The translations under genes were made by a program, and so were the position numbers. Source: Symbiodinium natans (taxonomy: Eukaryota; Sar; Dinophyceae; Suessiales; Symbiodiniaceae). From it: a stretch of 64,000 bases of DNA. The notes under the pieces are model-generated. The model had not been told where the DNA came from, did not search any database, and saw only the letters and a list, made by a program, of their open reading frames with translations. Below, in pieces: positions 11,066 through 21,647 of this stretch (its first letter is position 1; each line of letters starts with the position of its first letter). The stretch lies in the NCBI GenBank assembly GCA_905221605.1, contig CAJNDS010001269.1, positions 449,501 through 513,500 of the forward strand. The letters are read 5' to 3'.

Positions 11066-11458
11066 AAACAGGGAATCCTCTTGGTAGAGGCATCTTCTTT
11101 CATCATGGGGTCTTGGGCTCTCCGGGTAAGCAGCTGCATGGGAGGTTTGACAAGGTTGCAATGGACATATTGATCTTGGTTCCTGTGCACTCTAAAGAAC
11201 CTAGAGGGCCAGGGTTGATTTGTAACGCAGCCCTACATCTGATCAGTCTGATCAAGCCCCAAGGAAAGTGCGGAATGGAACCAAAGACCAACTCCCAGTG
11301 GCCCCAAAAAAACCAGGGTCTACCCAAACAATTGACCCTAAAGCCTCAACCCTGGAAGCCCACAAGCCCTCTGACCATACCCGACAGGGTCCGACGTCCG
11401 ATAAGAAATCAACAGCCATATAGGTATGGAGGGCAAAGCTCTGTCCATCTAGACTCAG

Positions 11459-11560
11459 GAGTAACCTAGGAATATAAAGGGTAACCGAATTGGCTGAAAG
11501 GGGGGATTCTAAGGGAGCCTAATTTTTTTTTAAAAAGGGAAAAAGGGCCTGCTCTGCCCC
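11459..11560. mobile_element. MITE family 6, diverged copy
   Basis: GAGTAACCTAGGAATATAAA at the left and AAAAAGGGCCTGCTCTG at the right, with an A/T-run between. Confidence 0.5.
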
Positions 11561-11675
11561 TAGCCATTTAGGGTATCGTGTTTAGGGAGAAGGTGTCGGC
11601 TTGGCTTGGCAGAGCGTCGGTGTAGAGATCGCCCTCATGAACGCAGAGTCCTGCAGATCAAGTGAAAGGCAGAAG

Positions 11676-11731
11676 TAGGGTTTAGGGTTTAGTGTTTATG
11701 GTTTAGGATCTAGGGTTTAGGATTTAGGGTT
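11676..11731 (+). repeat. Degenerate TTTAGGG block
   Basis: TTTAGGG, TTTAGTG, TTTATGG, TCTAGGG, TTTAGGA variants. Confidence 0.75.
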
Positions 11732-11965
11732 GTTTGAGTCCAGTCAGCTCACATCAGGCTACCTCACTGGAGCTAGAATGTCGGAGATGGGTAGTCTGTG
11801 TTTCCCAACTTCTCATGGTGATGCGCATTCCCAGAGCCGTACAGAAGCGTTATGGGGTCTAACAGGCGAACGTTCAGTGTGAAGGAGGCCTGGGCGCGGC
11901 GCGCATGACGCTCTCGCCCATGAAGGGATGGGAGAAGGGACCCTTCATCTGATTCCCCATACAAA

Positions 11966-12192
11966 ACCTCTCTCTCTCTATATATATATATATGTATACA
12001 TATATACATATATACATATATACATATACACAGATATACAGATATACAGATATACATATATACAGATATACATATATACATATATACATATATACAGATA
12101 TACATATATACATATATACATATATACATATATACATATATACATATATACATCTATATATACATATATATATATATATGTGTATCTCTCTC
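11966..12192. repeat. TATACA/TACAGA microsatellite
   Basis: Alternating TATACATA and CAGATATA units between (CT)n ends; Tyr/Ile/His ORFs here are artefacts. Confidence 0.95.
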
Positions 12193-12887
12193 TCTTCTCT
12201 CTTATAGTTCCTAGACCTAAGTTGCCCTAATGCAAGCCCTAAGGTCCCTCATAAGGATCCTTCCTTTGGCCCCTTCGGCCTGGGCACCTGGTCTTTGTGG
12301 ATTCTTGGCATGATCCTATTCATGGTAGCGACCAATGTTTTATTCGTCGTCGTATGTGCCAACTCCTCGGGGACCAAATGAACCCAGCGCAATCTGTTCA
12401 AAGAAGATCCTGCTGTTTCCTCCTGTGATGGTTTCTGCCTACCTACTTAAATATAAAACACCCCCTACCCCACCCCCCCCCCCCACCCAAAAATAAACAA
12501 TAATAACAATATTTACAACAAGAAGGCCTAAACCCCAGAAAGATGAAGGCCACTCGTTTAAAAACACCCTGAACCCTGAAACCCCAACCGGGGTGAAGTC
12601 AGCAAGCAGTTCGAGGCGCAGCGAAACGCTAAACCCTATTGACTTCGAGAATTCGGCCAACCCCTAAACCAGAGAATTCAGGTGCCCTTATCAGGATTAC
12701 TTGGGCAGCATCATAAGGCAGCCGAGTCTCCATCTGCAGCATGCTGGGAACCTCCATGCGCTTGGCTTTCTCCTGATGCTCGCCCAGGAGCCCCATATTT
12801 CCTGAACCTGAAGCCCCTAAGCTCTAAGCCCTAAACCCAAATGAAGCCGCCCAAAAACGGCTTGGTGGCTGAGTGGGCAAAGATGAA

Positions 12888-12926
12888 GGGTTTAGGGTTT
12901 AGGTTGTGGGGTTTAGGGTTTAGGGA
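12888..12926 (+). repeat. TTTAGGG block
   Basis: Five units with one GTTGTGGG interruption. Confidence 0.8.
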
Positions 12927-14324
12927 GTCCTGCACGCTTGCGACTTGTGTAGGGTATAGGGATGAGGGGTTGCTACTTGGGGTGATGAGCCCAAGCCCTA
13001 AACAAAATAGATCCTATACACCCAGGAGCCCTATAAACCCAAGCCCCGAAGCCCTAAATCGGGGGAGTACTTTTAGGTGTGGGATCCCCTCTTCATCTCT
13101 GGCACCTTAAGACAGAACGCTCTTGAGACCTTGACCTGGGTAGTGATAAGCTCAATTCCAGTAGTCTCTTGTGTACCTTATAACCCCCCCGGTTTCGTAG
13201 TGAGGCCAGCTCTTGTGCGAAGCTTGCAAGAAATCGTCCGCGACCCCGTGCTGTTTGGGGCCACCCGGAATGATGCGAAGCTTCGGGGGCCCGGAACGAA
13301 ACAGCAGGGCCCCGGAGAAAGCCTCAGAACGAAGGCCCGGAGCCCTTCAGCTTTGTGAGGCCTGAGGCCCCCTCATCGGGTTTTGGGTCATTGGTTTTAG
13401 GGTGTTGAAGCCGCCTGACGAAACACATGTCCCAAACAGTTTCTCAAAGGGATAGTCCGCGAGCTTCACTCGAGCACTTTTGGTAAACTGTTCGGGTGGT
13501 CCTGAATTCTCCCGGAGCCGCATCCCAAGCAGAAGGTTAGAATACCTCTGCCCTTCAGCCCCCAGACCTCAAAGCCTGAAGCAAATCTGATTCTTCAGCG
13601 GTGCGTCTGGGGGTGGGATGGGGGAGCCCCCTGATGCTGTAAAGCGCGCACAACACTGATTCCAGGGGGCCATAGTATTGTGCCCTGGCCAACAATCAAG
13701 TCCCCAGAATTAAGGGGTGTTGAGTAGATGTTTACCTTCTGTAAGCCCCACTGATACTTAGAAGTACCTGTGAACCTGCAAGTAGGTATTGGAGTTGCGG
13801 GATCAGAGAATAGATGTCGCAGGGCACCACGCAAAGAAGCAAGAACCTTCCCACCAGGGTAAGGCAAACCTCAATCTTGGGCGGGATTTAGGGTTTAGAC
13901 TTTGAGCTGTCGGTTCCAGAGCTGACTGCTTCAGCTTACCTGGAATGGTCAAAGGAAACCATCCTTCTGACTTAGCAAAAATTCTCAGCGCGCTGCTCCC
14001 GCAACACTCTAAATCCCAACGCTGAACCCCATAAGCCGTGCAAACCCTTAAAACCCTACTAACTAAGCCCCCTGACCCGAAGGCAACCGTAAACCCTGTT
14101 CGCCTAGAACGTAGCCCAAGGTGCATGAGGGGCCCGTATATCAGCCTTGAGCTGCTGCGTCCAGGTAGCTGCATCAACGCTTGTGTAGATGGATCCTTGT
14201 CTGGGGAACGCTCAACCCGCTAAAGACTAAACCCTGAAAGCCAAGGGGCTTAGGATTTTGGGGGTCCATGTAGTGAAATACACGAAGTAGAATTCAGGAA
14301 CTTGTAACCCAAGAGATAAGACGT

Positions 14325-14440
14325 ACAACCCAATTTGGGGGTTTACGAAGAATAGGGGACCCTTAATATAGACCCCCCAATAGTAGGATCCCCCAATAAG
14401 GTACCCCCCAATATGGTAAACCCCCAGTTAGGGCACATAC
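14325..14440. repeat. Irregular CCCCCAATA tandem motif
   Basis: GACCCCCCAATAGTAGGATC, CCCCCAATAAGGTACC and CCCCCAATATGGTAAACC recur at about 17-20 bp. It directly precedes a CCCTAAA block. A related fragment lies near 26530-26580. Confidence 0.6.
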
Positions 14441-14468
14441 CTAAACCCTAAACCCTAAACCCTAAACT
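14441..14468 (-). repeat. CCCTAAA block
   Basis: Four units. The 97 bp island after it (to 14566) is open on both strands: plus reading ERLFAPLRGTSRELRRG after GGCCAG, minus reading ATPQFSAGAPQGGKK after GGTCAG, ending at GTTTAGGG. It is exon-like but strand is undecided. Confidence 0.85.
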
Positions 14469-14565
14469 CTTCTTGGGGTGGCCAGGAGCGGCTTTTTGCC
14501 CCCTTGCGGGGCACCAGCAGAGAATTGCGGCGTGGCCTGACCAGGGATGGGTTTAAAGGGCTTGG

Positions 14566-14695
14566 GGTTCATAGGGTTCATAGGGTTCATAGGGTTCATA
14601 GGGTTCATAGGGTTTAGGGTATAGGGTTTAGGGTTTAGGGGGCTTGGGGTTCTCGGGTTCATAGGGTTCAAGGGTTTCGGGTTTCGGGTTTAGGG
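14566..14695 (+). repeat. Variant block: GGGTTCATA 9-mers then TTTAGGG
   Basis: Five identical GGGTTCATA units are followed by TTTAGGG, TTTCGGG and TATAGGG variants. Confidence 0.85.
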
Positions 14696-15121
14696 CTCAG
14701 AGGGCTGCGGCTGCTTGGTGAGGCCCTTCAAGGATCCGGCGTTGGTTGGGCGTTGAGCTTTAAGATGCCATCTTCTGGGCATGCAGGCGGGGGCTTTCGC
14801 TTCAATCCAAACCTAAACTCTCAACCCCAAACCCCAAACAAAGCCGAACGGCCGATGAGATGCCCCGTGGGACCATGAACCCTGAACCCTGCCTTCGAAA
14901 CCCCAAAACTGCCCAAAACCTGTAGGTAGGTAGGTGGGTGGGGGGGGGGGGTGCTTCGTAGTACGAACATACAACTAAAAGGCAAGCCTTGGGCTCTTAC
15001 AAAGTGAACCCTTCATACCTTGACTGACCCTGAATCATGGACCCGAAACCCACCTCGGCTGAGGAACATCTTCCATCTCCGCCGACCCTGCAGACTCTGA
15101 GGATCGTTGCCTGGTGCTTTG

Positions 15122-15262
15122 GCCCTAAACCCTAAACCCATAAACCCCTAACCCCCTAACCCCCTAACCCCCTAAACCCTAAACCCTAAACCCTAACCCC
15201 TAACCCCTAAACCCTAAACCCTAAACCCTAAACCCTAAGCCCTAAGCCCTAAGCCCTAAGCC
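15122..15262 (-). repeat. CCCTAAA block with 8-mer and CCCTAAG variants
   Basis: CCCCTAA/CCCCTAAA units, perfect CCCTAAA, then four CCCTAAG. Confidence 0.9.
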
Positions 15263-15264
15263 AG

Positions 15265-15388
15265 GAGGTCCGGAATTCAAAAGGCCTAAGCCTTGCAACC
15301 CTCAACCCGCCTACTCTAAGCTCTGGCCCTAGACCTCTGGTTGCTTGGCAAGCCCTCAGTTTTAAGGGCTTCGGGTGTGAGGTGCAAG
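15265..15388 (+). CDS. Candidate exon in a telomere-repeat island
   Basis: A 124 bp island follows a CCCTAAG/CCCTAAA block whose last AG (15263-15264) can serve as acceptor. It runs into GTGCAAG followed by GTTTAGGG, a plausible donor formed by the first repeat of the next block. The frame starting GAGGTC is open for 41 codons. It contains internal CTCAACCC and TTTTAAGGG traces, so part of the sequence may itself derive from degenerate repeats. Product unknown. Confidence 0.17.
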
Positions 15389-15430
15389 GTTTAGGGTCTG
15401 GGGTTTAGGGCTTAAGGTTTAGGGTTTCAG
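15389..15430 (+). repeat. TTTAGGG block, degenerate
   Basis: TTTAGGG with TCTGGGG and CTTAAGG variants. Confidence 0.8.
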
Positions 15431-15754
15431 GGTCCCCTTGTATTCAAGAGTTGCTCAAGTGTGAAGTGTGGACGAGCGCATGGATCAGGCAACTGAAGAA
15501 CACAAGCCCAATCCCAAAACCCCTGGCAGATCTGGTCAAGTGGCGGCTTTCGAGATGGGACTTCAAGCGACAGCGAGGACCCCTGCCTTAGCTGGCAGAA
15601 GAGCTTGGAGGATATGAACCCTACCTAGGGTAGCCTTGCACCTTCAACAAAGGGGGTAAGCTACTTGCCCAATCGGTTCAGGCGCACTTCTTGGTTCAAA
15701 GGGTACAAATAGGCTACCCCAGGTAAACCCTAAAGCGATGGTCACTTCTCGAAT

Positions 15755-15786
15755 TTAGGGTTTAGGGTTTAGGGTTTAGGGTTTAG
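15755..15786 (+). repeat. TTTAGGG block
   Basis: Four perfect units. Confidence 0.9.
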
Positions 15787-17503
15787 GGGTGTATCCTTGG
15801 CCGATGTCGCCTTTCGGTCATGAACATATCTTGAACGCAGCATCGATGCCTAGACTCCTCTGCGGCTTCTTAAATTGGGGTCCCTGTTTTTGGGTCCTGT
15901 TTATAGCACGGCACCTTAGAAACATGGACCCCCCAAAGCAACCTTAATTCTAGAGAGTTACCCATACGGTCAGCGGAGCTCTCGCAAGTTTGGGGCTTGT
16001 ATACTTGACCCTGGACGCCCTACAGACATCCATGGGCCCCAGATTGAACGCAACCCCAAACCTAAGCCTGTTTCGCGTTTGTAGGCCCCAGCTATATAGC
16101 GATAGCACGGCCCTCAAGACGGGTGCCCAAAACAAACGGCAACAAATCCAAACCCTTCGGTACGGCGAGCCAGGAAGCTCACGATCATAAGCCTTAACCC
16201 TGAACCGATTCTCCCCCTACAACCTTAATAAAACAAAAAAGATATTCTCTTGGGTTTTATTTAAACAAAAATACAACATAATTCCCTAGAGGGATGTAGG
16301 AACCCCAAGGCGTGACAGGAGCGGTTTACAGTGCAGGGAGGGGTTGAGGTGTTTCGGCTGCAAGTTTGGGCGCAGCGTCGGTCCCCAACACTTAGCTTTA
16401 ACACGGTTCGGGGCTTTCAGTGTGCCCTAATTTTGAAGATGTTCAAAATCGATAAACCTAAAGCCAAGACCCAAACCCTTTGTTGGATATCGCAAAGCTC
16501 CGGGAATATGCTCTAGCAGGCACGCCGAAAAAAAAACTCGAGGAGATGAGGGTGGTAACACTATCGCAACGCAAGCGAGTGACACTAAGTGGCTTAGCTG
16601 CTTCGAGAACGAGCAAGCTAGCCTACACTACACAGCCCTATAGACCCTAAACACCTCACCCCGAAACCCCCAGAATTCTGGGGGGGAAGTGGGATTTGGG
16701 ATGTGAACCATCCACTGCATGCACCGGGGAGCGACTTGGCGAGTGGGACGGGAATCACCTGAAGAAGGACGAGGTTTGTTTTGCATTTTGGCACTGGGCT
16801 TCGGGTTGTGGACTTAGGGTTTCGGGAAGAACGGAAGTGACAAAGGATTCGGTGGTTGGGAGGGTTGTGTGGAAGCAAGGGGCAGCCTTACAGCCCGCCA
16901 CTCCCAAAAGCCTTCCGAATGGCCACCCGAAGCGCTCTCCACTCTCTTTTTCACAAACCCCCTCCAGCTATAGACCGAAATATTGAGGACCCACCATCGT
17001 TGCTGCCAGGCTGCGGTATCAACTCTATGAACATCCATGAGCGCTCCCCAGGGCATTTACTCAAACACTAGGGCGGGCTTCTTTGGTTTCGGATTTGTCG
17101 AATTTGGGCAGCAACGAACCTAAATTCTGGTCCCTGAATGTGTACCCCTTTTGGATGCGGCACCTACTACGCAGGGCACCCAAAAAAGCCCAAAAAAAGG
17201 GCACCTGTTCTAGTGAATCCCCCCGTGTTTAGGCCCTACACCGCCAAAAAACCCGAATGCCTAGACCCTAAACTCGAGAATCCAATCTTCAGGTCAAAGA
17301 CCATTTGCGCCCCCCATCGAAGGTTTGCATTTCGTTGCACAAGAGCTGCACATGGTTGGCCAAAATGATTTTTCCCAAGGGGTTTAGAATTGGTGTTGTT
17401 CAGGTTCATGGGTAGTCCTAAGTAGAGCTGTAAGAAACTAATTATACTGTCTTGCGATAAACAGTTCGAATTGCAGATACCTTACGAACTAGTAGATGCC
17501 CCA

Positions 17504-17522
17504 ACCCCCCCCCCCCCCCCCC
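17504..17522. repeat. C run
   Basis: About 18 C, interrupted only at the right edge. Confidence 0.9.
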
Positions 17523-17567
17523 TCCGCCCCGCGTTTCTCACGATGAACCTCCATGAGCCCCAGGCTC

Positions 17568-17689
17568 TACTTTGGAGTAGACCCTTGAAAAAAAAGTACA
17601 TACTTTTTAGGTATAAGTAGCTATACTAGGAACCCAGAGCCAAAAAAAATATTAAAGTATAGTACAGTACTCCAAAACCTAGTAGGAGT
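17568..17689. mobile_element. Single inverted-repeat element
   Basis: CTACTTTGGAGTAGACC at the left and AGTACTCCAAAACCTAGTAG at the right, with inner ACTTTTTAGGTATAAGTAGC. No second copy was seen, so family membership is unknown. Confidence 0.45.
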
Positions 17690-18065
17690 TAAACCCGAAA
17701 CCCTGACTCAACGGGCCAACGAAAACATCACGAATCGGGAATCGGGAAACCCCCCCTGCCATCGGCTCCTTAGGCAAGGCCTCCTCCCACCTCCCCGGCA
17801 CAGAGCTTGAGGCTTGCAGCAATGGGCTTCTGTGTCAGGGTGATTCTGCGAAACGCAAATGCCCGAACACCGCCCAACCCTAAACCAGGAACTCTAAACC
17901 CTGATTAAACCCTAAACCCTGAACCCCATACCCTGCACCCATCTAATCCAGGGCCGCGTCGCCGTTACGTCCGGGGCGAAGCTGACATTCTCGTCAATCC
18001 GACTGTCCCGACTGTCCCGGCGTCCTTGAGTCGTTCGGCGGGGTTCCAGACGGTTGAAGGCTTAA

Positions 18066-18152
18066 GGTTGGGATGTCCCCCTTTATACTAACAGTCCTTA
18101 TTGGTACCCCCAGCATAATCCCTATTAAGGACTAGTATAAGGGCCATCCCAA
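18066..18152. mobile_element. MITE family 3, copy
   Basis: GGTTGGGATGTCCCCCTTTA and TAAGGGCCATCCCAAGG form the ends; AACAGTCCTTATT and TATTAAGGACTAG form an inner stem. Confidence 0.7.
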
Positions 18153-18347
18153 GGTCTACAGAATACCTTCTCCCGGAACACTTTCAAAAAAAACATTGCA
18201 AGTCCCTCGTCCGGGCAGCGCGCAAAAGAAAGAACAACGTCAGAGTGACAAGGTCAATACGCAGCCCGTTCCCTAAATCAGGGTCCTTTTGTCAACGAAG
18301 CCTGGGAACTGTATGAAATCGGGTTCGGCGAAGTAGGATGGAGGATT

Positions 18348-18412
18348 CGGCGAGATAGAACCCTAAACCCTAAACCTCGGCGAGATAGAACCCTAAACCC
18401 TAAACCCTTTAT
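18348..18412 (-). repeat. CCCTAAA units inside a duplicated 28 bp motif
   Basis: CGGCGAGATAGAA followed by two CCCTAAA units occurs twice in tandem, so the flank was copied together with the repeat. Confidence 0.85.
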
Positions 18413-18643
18413 CAGAAGATCCTAAACCCCAACCCCCGAATCCTGCAGTAGCGCTTCTGGGAGCCACCCCGGAATCGCCGGACCAGGCGCCCCAATCCCC
18501 TTGAACTACGAAACCAACAATAGTCACCATGATGACTCTTTTCCCATGATTCTGAGAATCAAGAGCCAAGAAACTTGAAGTCGTTTTAATTATAATCCTG
18601 AGATCGAAGCGCAGTCCCTCGCCCTGGGTTCTTGGTTGGGGGG

Positions 18644-18734
18644 TACCCAAAGGCTCCTATGTAGTACCTTTTTGGGGTAGTATACTAGAATCCCCTCTAA
18701 CTAACCCAGAAAGGAACTACATAGGAGCCTTTGG
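18644..18734. mobile_element. MITE family 1, copy b
   Basis: Nearly identical to the copy at 6636, including the TTTTTGGGGTAGTATACTAG core; the right end is slightly shortened (CCTTTGGCC). Confidence 0.85.
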
Positions 18735-18856
18735 CCAGAAGTTTGCGTGGCTTGGCCGCCTGGCATGTTAGGCAACGTTACACACCAGACGCTCACTCCA
18801 CCTGAACCAAAGCATGGCAAAGCTGCAGCTCCCCCAAACTCCAAGCCCCAACACAC

Positions 18857-18928
18857 CGGGTTTAGGGTTTAGGGTTTAGGGTTTAGGGTTTAGGGTTTGG
18901 GGTTTGGGGTTCAGGGTTTCGGGTTTAA
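18857..18928 (+). repeat. TTTAGGG block
   Basis: Six perfect units then TTTGGGG, TTCAGGG, TTTCGGG. Confidence 0.9.
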
Positions 18929-19107
18929 GGGCCTGTGAAGTGATCCGGGAGCGTGAAGGGCGTGCGCACCTCTGGGGCGTCTTCGCTTGTCGGGTTCCGC
19001 GTCAAGGTTTGAGGCTTCAGGGCCCGATCGAGGAGCCTCAAGAAGGGCTCAGGTCATCCCTTGCAACCGAACAAAATGTTCATGATGATTACTGCCCAAG
19101 TACCCAC

Positions 19108-19154
19108 TAAACCCTAAACCCTAAACCCTAAACCCTAAACCCTAAACCCTAAAC
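19108..19154 (-). repeat. CCCTAAA block
   Basis: Six units, upstream of the candidate exon at 19209. Confidence 0.9.
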
Positions 19155-19208
19155 GCCTGTGTCCTGGTGCTTCGAAGTTCTTTCCGGGCTCTGGGGGCTT
19201 CTAAGTAG

Positions 19209-19747
19209 GAACTGGTCTTCCATCAAGCGTGTTCGGCTTCAGGGCAGAACGATGGCCGAGTTGGGCCTGGGCTTCAGGTTTTCGCATGCTAGCTTTAGGG
19301 TTCAGGGCTTGGGGTTTGGGTTTAGAGTTTAGGGTTTGGGGTTTGGGGTATGGGGTTTAGGGTTTCAGGTTTTCGGATGCTGTCTCGAGGGCTAGTAACC
19401 AGCAGGTGAGCCTAATTCAGGGGCCCATTCGGAACTTTGGGTTGTATATTGCTGACATAAGGGGATTGCAGGGGATACCAGGGGGACAAGATTGGTAGTT
19501 CTTGTCTTGTCGCTGCGCGGCTGGAGTGCGGATATCAAAATCCCTAAACCCTAAACCTAAACCCTAAACCCTAAACCCTAAACCCTAAACCCTAAACCCT
19601 AAACCCTAAACCCTAAACCCTAAACCCTAAACCCTAACCCCTAAACCCTAAACCCTAACCCCTCACGAGGACTTGTCAAAGGACTGCCGCCTCGTCATGC
19701 CATTCATCGAGCCTTCCCAGAGCGAACCCCTAAGCAATAAAAGATAA
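19209..19747 (+). CDS. Candidate two-exon gene end, unknown product
   Basis: Proposed exons are 19209-19277 (23 codons, after TTCTAAGTAG) and 19670-19747 (26 codons, ends TAA). The 392 bp intron starts GTTTTCGCATGC and then runs into a TTTAGGG array (19290-19376). Its 3' end is a CCCTAAA array (19541-19663) followed by CTCACGAG. It is the clearest example of an intron whose two ends are complementary telomere-like arrays. With phase 0 at the join, the last exon reads DLSKDCRLVMPF and continues to the stop. A second phase-consistent frame, possibly with an extra exon near 18.94-19.01 kb, is also open, so frame is undecided. No known domain. Confidence 0.25.
19290..19376 (+). repeat. TTTAGGG block, degenerate
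   Basis: TTTAGGG, TTTGGGG, TATGGGG and TTTCAGG variants; 5' part of the candidate 19278-19669 intron. Confidence 0.85.
19541..19663 (-). repeat. CCCTAAA block
   Basis: About 17 units; 3' part of the candidate 19278-19669 intron. Confidence 0.95.
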
Positions 19748-19756
19748 GCTAATAGG

Positions 19757-19801
19757 GGGTTTAGGGTTTAGGGTTTAGGGTTTAGGGTTTAGGGTTTGGG
19801 G
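19757..19801 (+). repeat. TTTAGGG block
   Basis: Six units, starting ten bases after the candidate stop codon at 19747. Confidence 0.9.
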
Positions 19802-20827
19802 TGGAATCCCTAGCCCATATTACCCTTCTAAGGAAGAATATTGTGTTTTCTTTGTTTTGCGGGGGGGAGGGGTGGGGGGGTTCTTAAGCAAAGCCAAAAG
19901 GAAACTGAAGGCTCCTTCGCGGTTTAAGGTTTTTGGGGGGTGTTTGGGGCTTGGGGCTTGGTGCGCAGGCCCGCAATGGCTGAATATTCTCTGGGACCCT
20001 TAAGGGCTTTAAGGGCCTTTAAGGGCCTTCTCTCAAAGGCCTTCTTGGGCCCTTAAGGTGACCAGCGAGTGGAGGGGCCGGCGGGGGAGGGGAGGGAGGT
20101 GCCAGCGGAAGATGGCACTTAACTCTTACGACTGCATTTTGGGTTTGAGCGTGCTCGTAGCCTAGAGGCATTCATCGCGCCCAAAGCAGAAATGAAGTAT
20201 GGAATCGCAAAAGAAGGAACTGCTCAATCATTAACAGGCAAACAAAGCAACTGAAAGCTAAGCAACTGACCAAAGGGCTGAACAATCTAACTAGCATCGC
20301 CAGGATACCTAACGTAACAAACGTTGCTAACGATAAACTCTGACTCTAAACGCCAAGCTGTAAAGTATAAACTCTTAACGCTACCTCTAGTATCCTCCAG
20401 TGGCCAGCTTCTCAAATTACATACGTACTTAAAGGCAAATGCCCCAATCCGTTGCCTAAACCATGAAAGCTGCGCATCAGCGATGGCACAACATGATGTA
20501 TGAAGAATGCTTGGCTACTTAACAAAGGTGTAAACAATATTAAACAATATTCATGATACCAAACACAATAATTGGAATTGGGGAACTCATGTTGAAAACC
20601 CTGTATGCTTCGCCATCTAACATTGATTATAAACAATGGGGTTCAAATCAATAGAACTCTTCAACATGAATCAATCGGCACCTCATCGTGAAACAAACTA
20701 CCATAAATCCGTCAGATGAATGTCTTTGTGTGTACCTAGTGGTCGGCTTTCGTGCTTCTGTTGCCTATGCGATCGCAACACACACAACAAAAACACAGTA
20801 CAGCGCGATGCTGGAAGAACAGATACA

Positions 20828-20975
20828 CCCTTAAAACCCTCTATAGACCCTTTTTCAACCCCACAGACATAAACCCCACATAAACCCTATGTAAACCCTG
20901 TATAAACCCTATATAAACCCCACATAAACCCTATGTAAAACCTATAAAGCCCATAAACCCTATAAACTCTACAAA
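20828..20975 (-). repeat. Variant array with TAAACCCTAT-type units
   Basis: About 11-12 bp units (TATAAACCCTA, CATAAACCCCA, GTAAACCCTG) recur; a stretched relative of CCCTAAA. Confidence 0.7.
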
Positions 20976-21100
20976 CTCTTCGACAGGCCTCTTCAGGATC
21001 TGCTCCAGCTTTGCTTCGATGGCATCAAATCTCCCGTGCTGCGTCTGAAGAAGATTGCAGATGCCAAGTCCATCCTCATTGAGCTCCTGAGGGTCCATGT

Positions 21101-21237
21101 ACCCTAAACCCTAAACCCTAAACCCCTAAACCCCTAAACCCCTAAACCCCTAAACCCCTAAACCCCTAAACCCCTAAACCCCTAAACTCCTAAACCCCTC
21201 AACCCCTAAACCCCTAAACCCCTAAACCCCTCAAGGT
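21101..21237 (-). repeat. Homogenised CCCCTAAA 8-mer array
   Basis: After two CCCTAAA units, about thirteen consecutive 8 bp CCCCTAAA units, one CCCCTCAA. Confidence 0.9.
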
Positions 21238-21457
21238 CCATGAACCTAAATCGTTTGCACTTGGGGCCCCAATTGTCACTATTCAGGGGATCCTTTGTAG
21301 TTGAAGCCCAAGCAGACCTTCAGGAACACGGACCCTTTCTCTACTGCCACAATCCCTATTAAGGTATATGAACCATAAACCCTTTTAGGGTTCATTTCGT
21401 GGGGTTTGCAAGTGCGAGAAAGGTTCCAGGAATAGAGGGTCCAGAGTCAACCCCAAA

Positions 21458-21512
21458 ACCCTAAACCCTCAACCCTCAACCCTAAACCCTAAACCGCAAA
21501 CCCTAAACCCCA
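21458..21512 (-). repeat. CCCTAAA block
   Basis: Seven units with CCCTCAA and CCGCAAA variants. Confidence 0.85.
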
Positions 21513-21547
21513 AGCTCAACGAAGCACTCAGGTGCGCCAAGTGTACT

Positions 21548-21647
21548 ATAGGGGACTCAATCATTAGAATATGGTTTTGGATGATTTTGTAGTATGTTGA
21601 TATATGGGGCTATGAGGGGATACTATGCGTAATTATTCCGACCCCTA
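21548..21647. mobile_element. MITE family 2, copy
   Basis: Starts TAGGGGACTCAATCATTAG and ends TTATTCCGACCCCTA, with the shared GGTTTTGGATGATTTTG core and GGGGCTATGAGGGGATAC. Confidence 0.7.

Larger units (their letters stand above)
9977..11458. other. No recognised gene; degraded TTTAGGG-like and G-runs
   Basis: 10360-10620 is G/T-rich with traces such as TTTGGGG and CTTAGGG. 10984-11469 is open on the plus strand across a G-run, and minus frames overlap it. No convincing exon borders were found. Confidence 0.4.
12193..14440. other. No recognised gene
   Basis: Apart from a small TTTAGGG block (12888) and a C-run near 12472, this holds unique GC-rich sequence with short frames on both strands (e.g. 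13077-13358 plus, 13803-14177 minus), none distinguishable from chance. Confidence 0.4.
15790..18060. other. No recognised gene; repeat-poor
   Basis: Unique sequence with overlapping 60-95 codon frames (16618-16878 minus, 16696-16986 plus), a C-run near 17504 and an inverted-repeat element at 17568. A degenerate family 4 MITE end may lie near 17400. Confidence 0.4.

Noticed and set aside
11773-12230. Tyr/Ile-rich ORFs over the TATACA microsatellite
   Set aside because: The translation is the simple repeat itself on both strands.
20636-20655. tRNA B-box-like GGTTCAAATC
   Set aside because: No acceptor stem, A-box or cloverleaf could be drawn around it.
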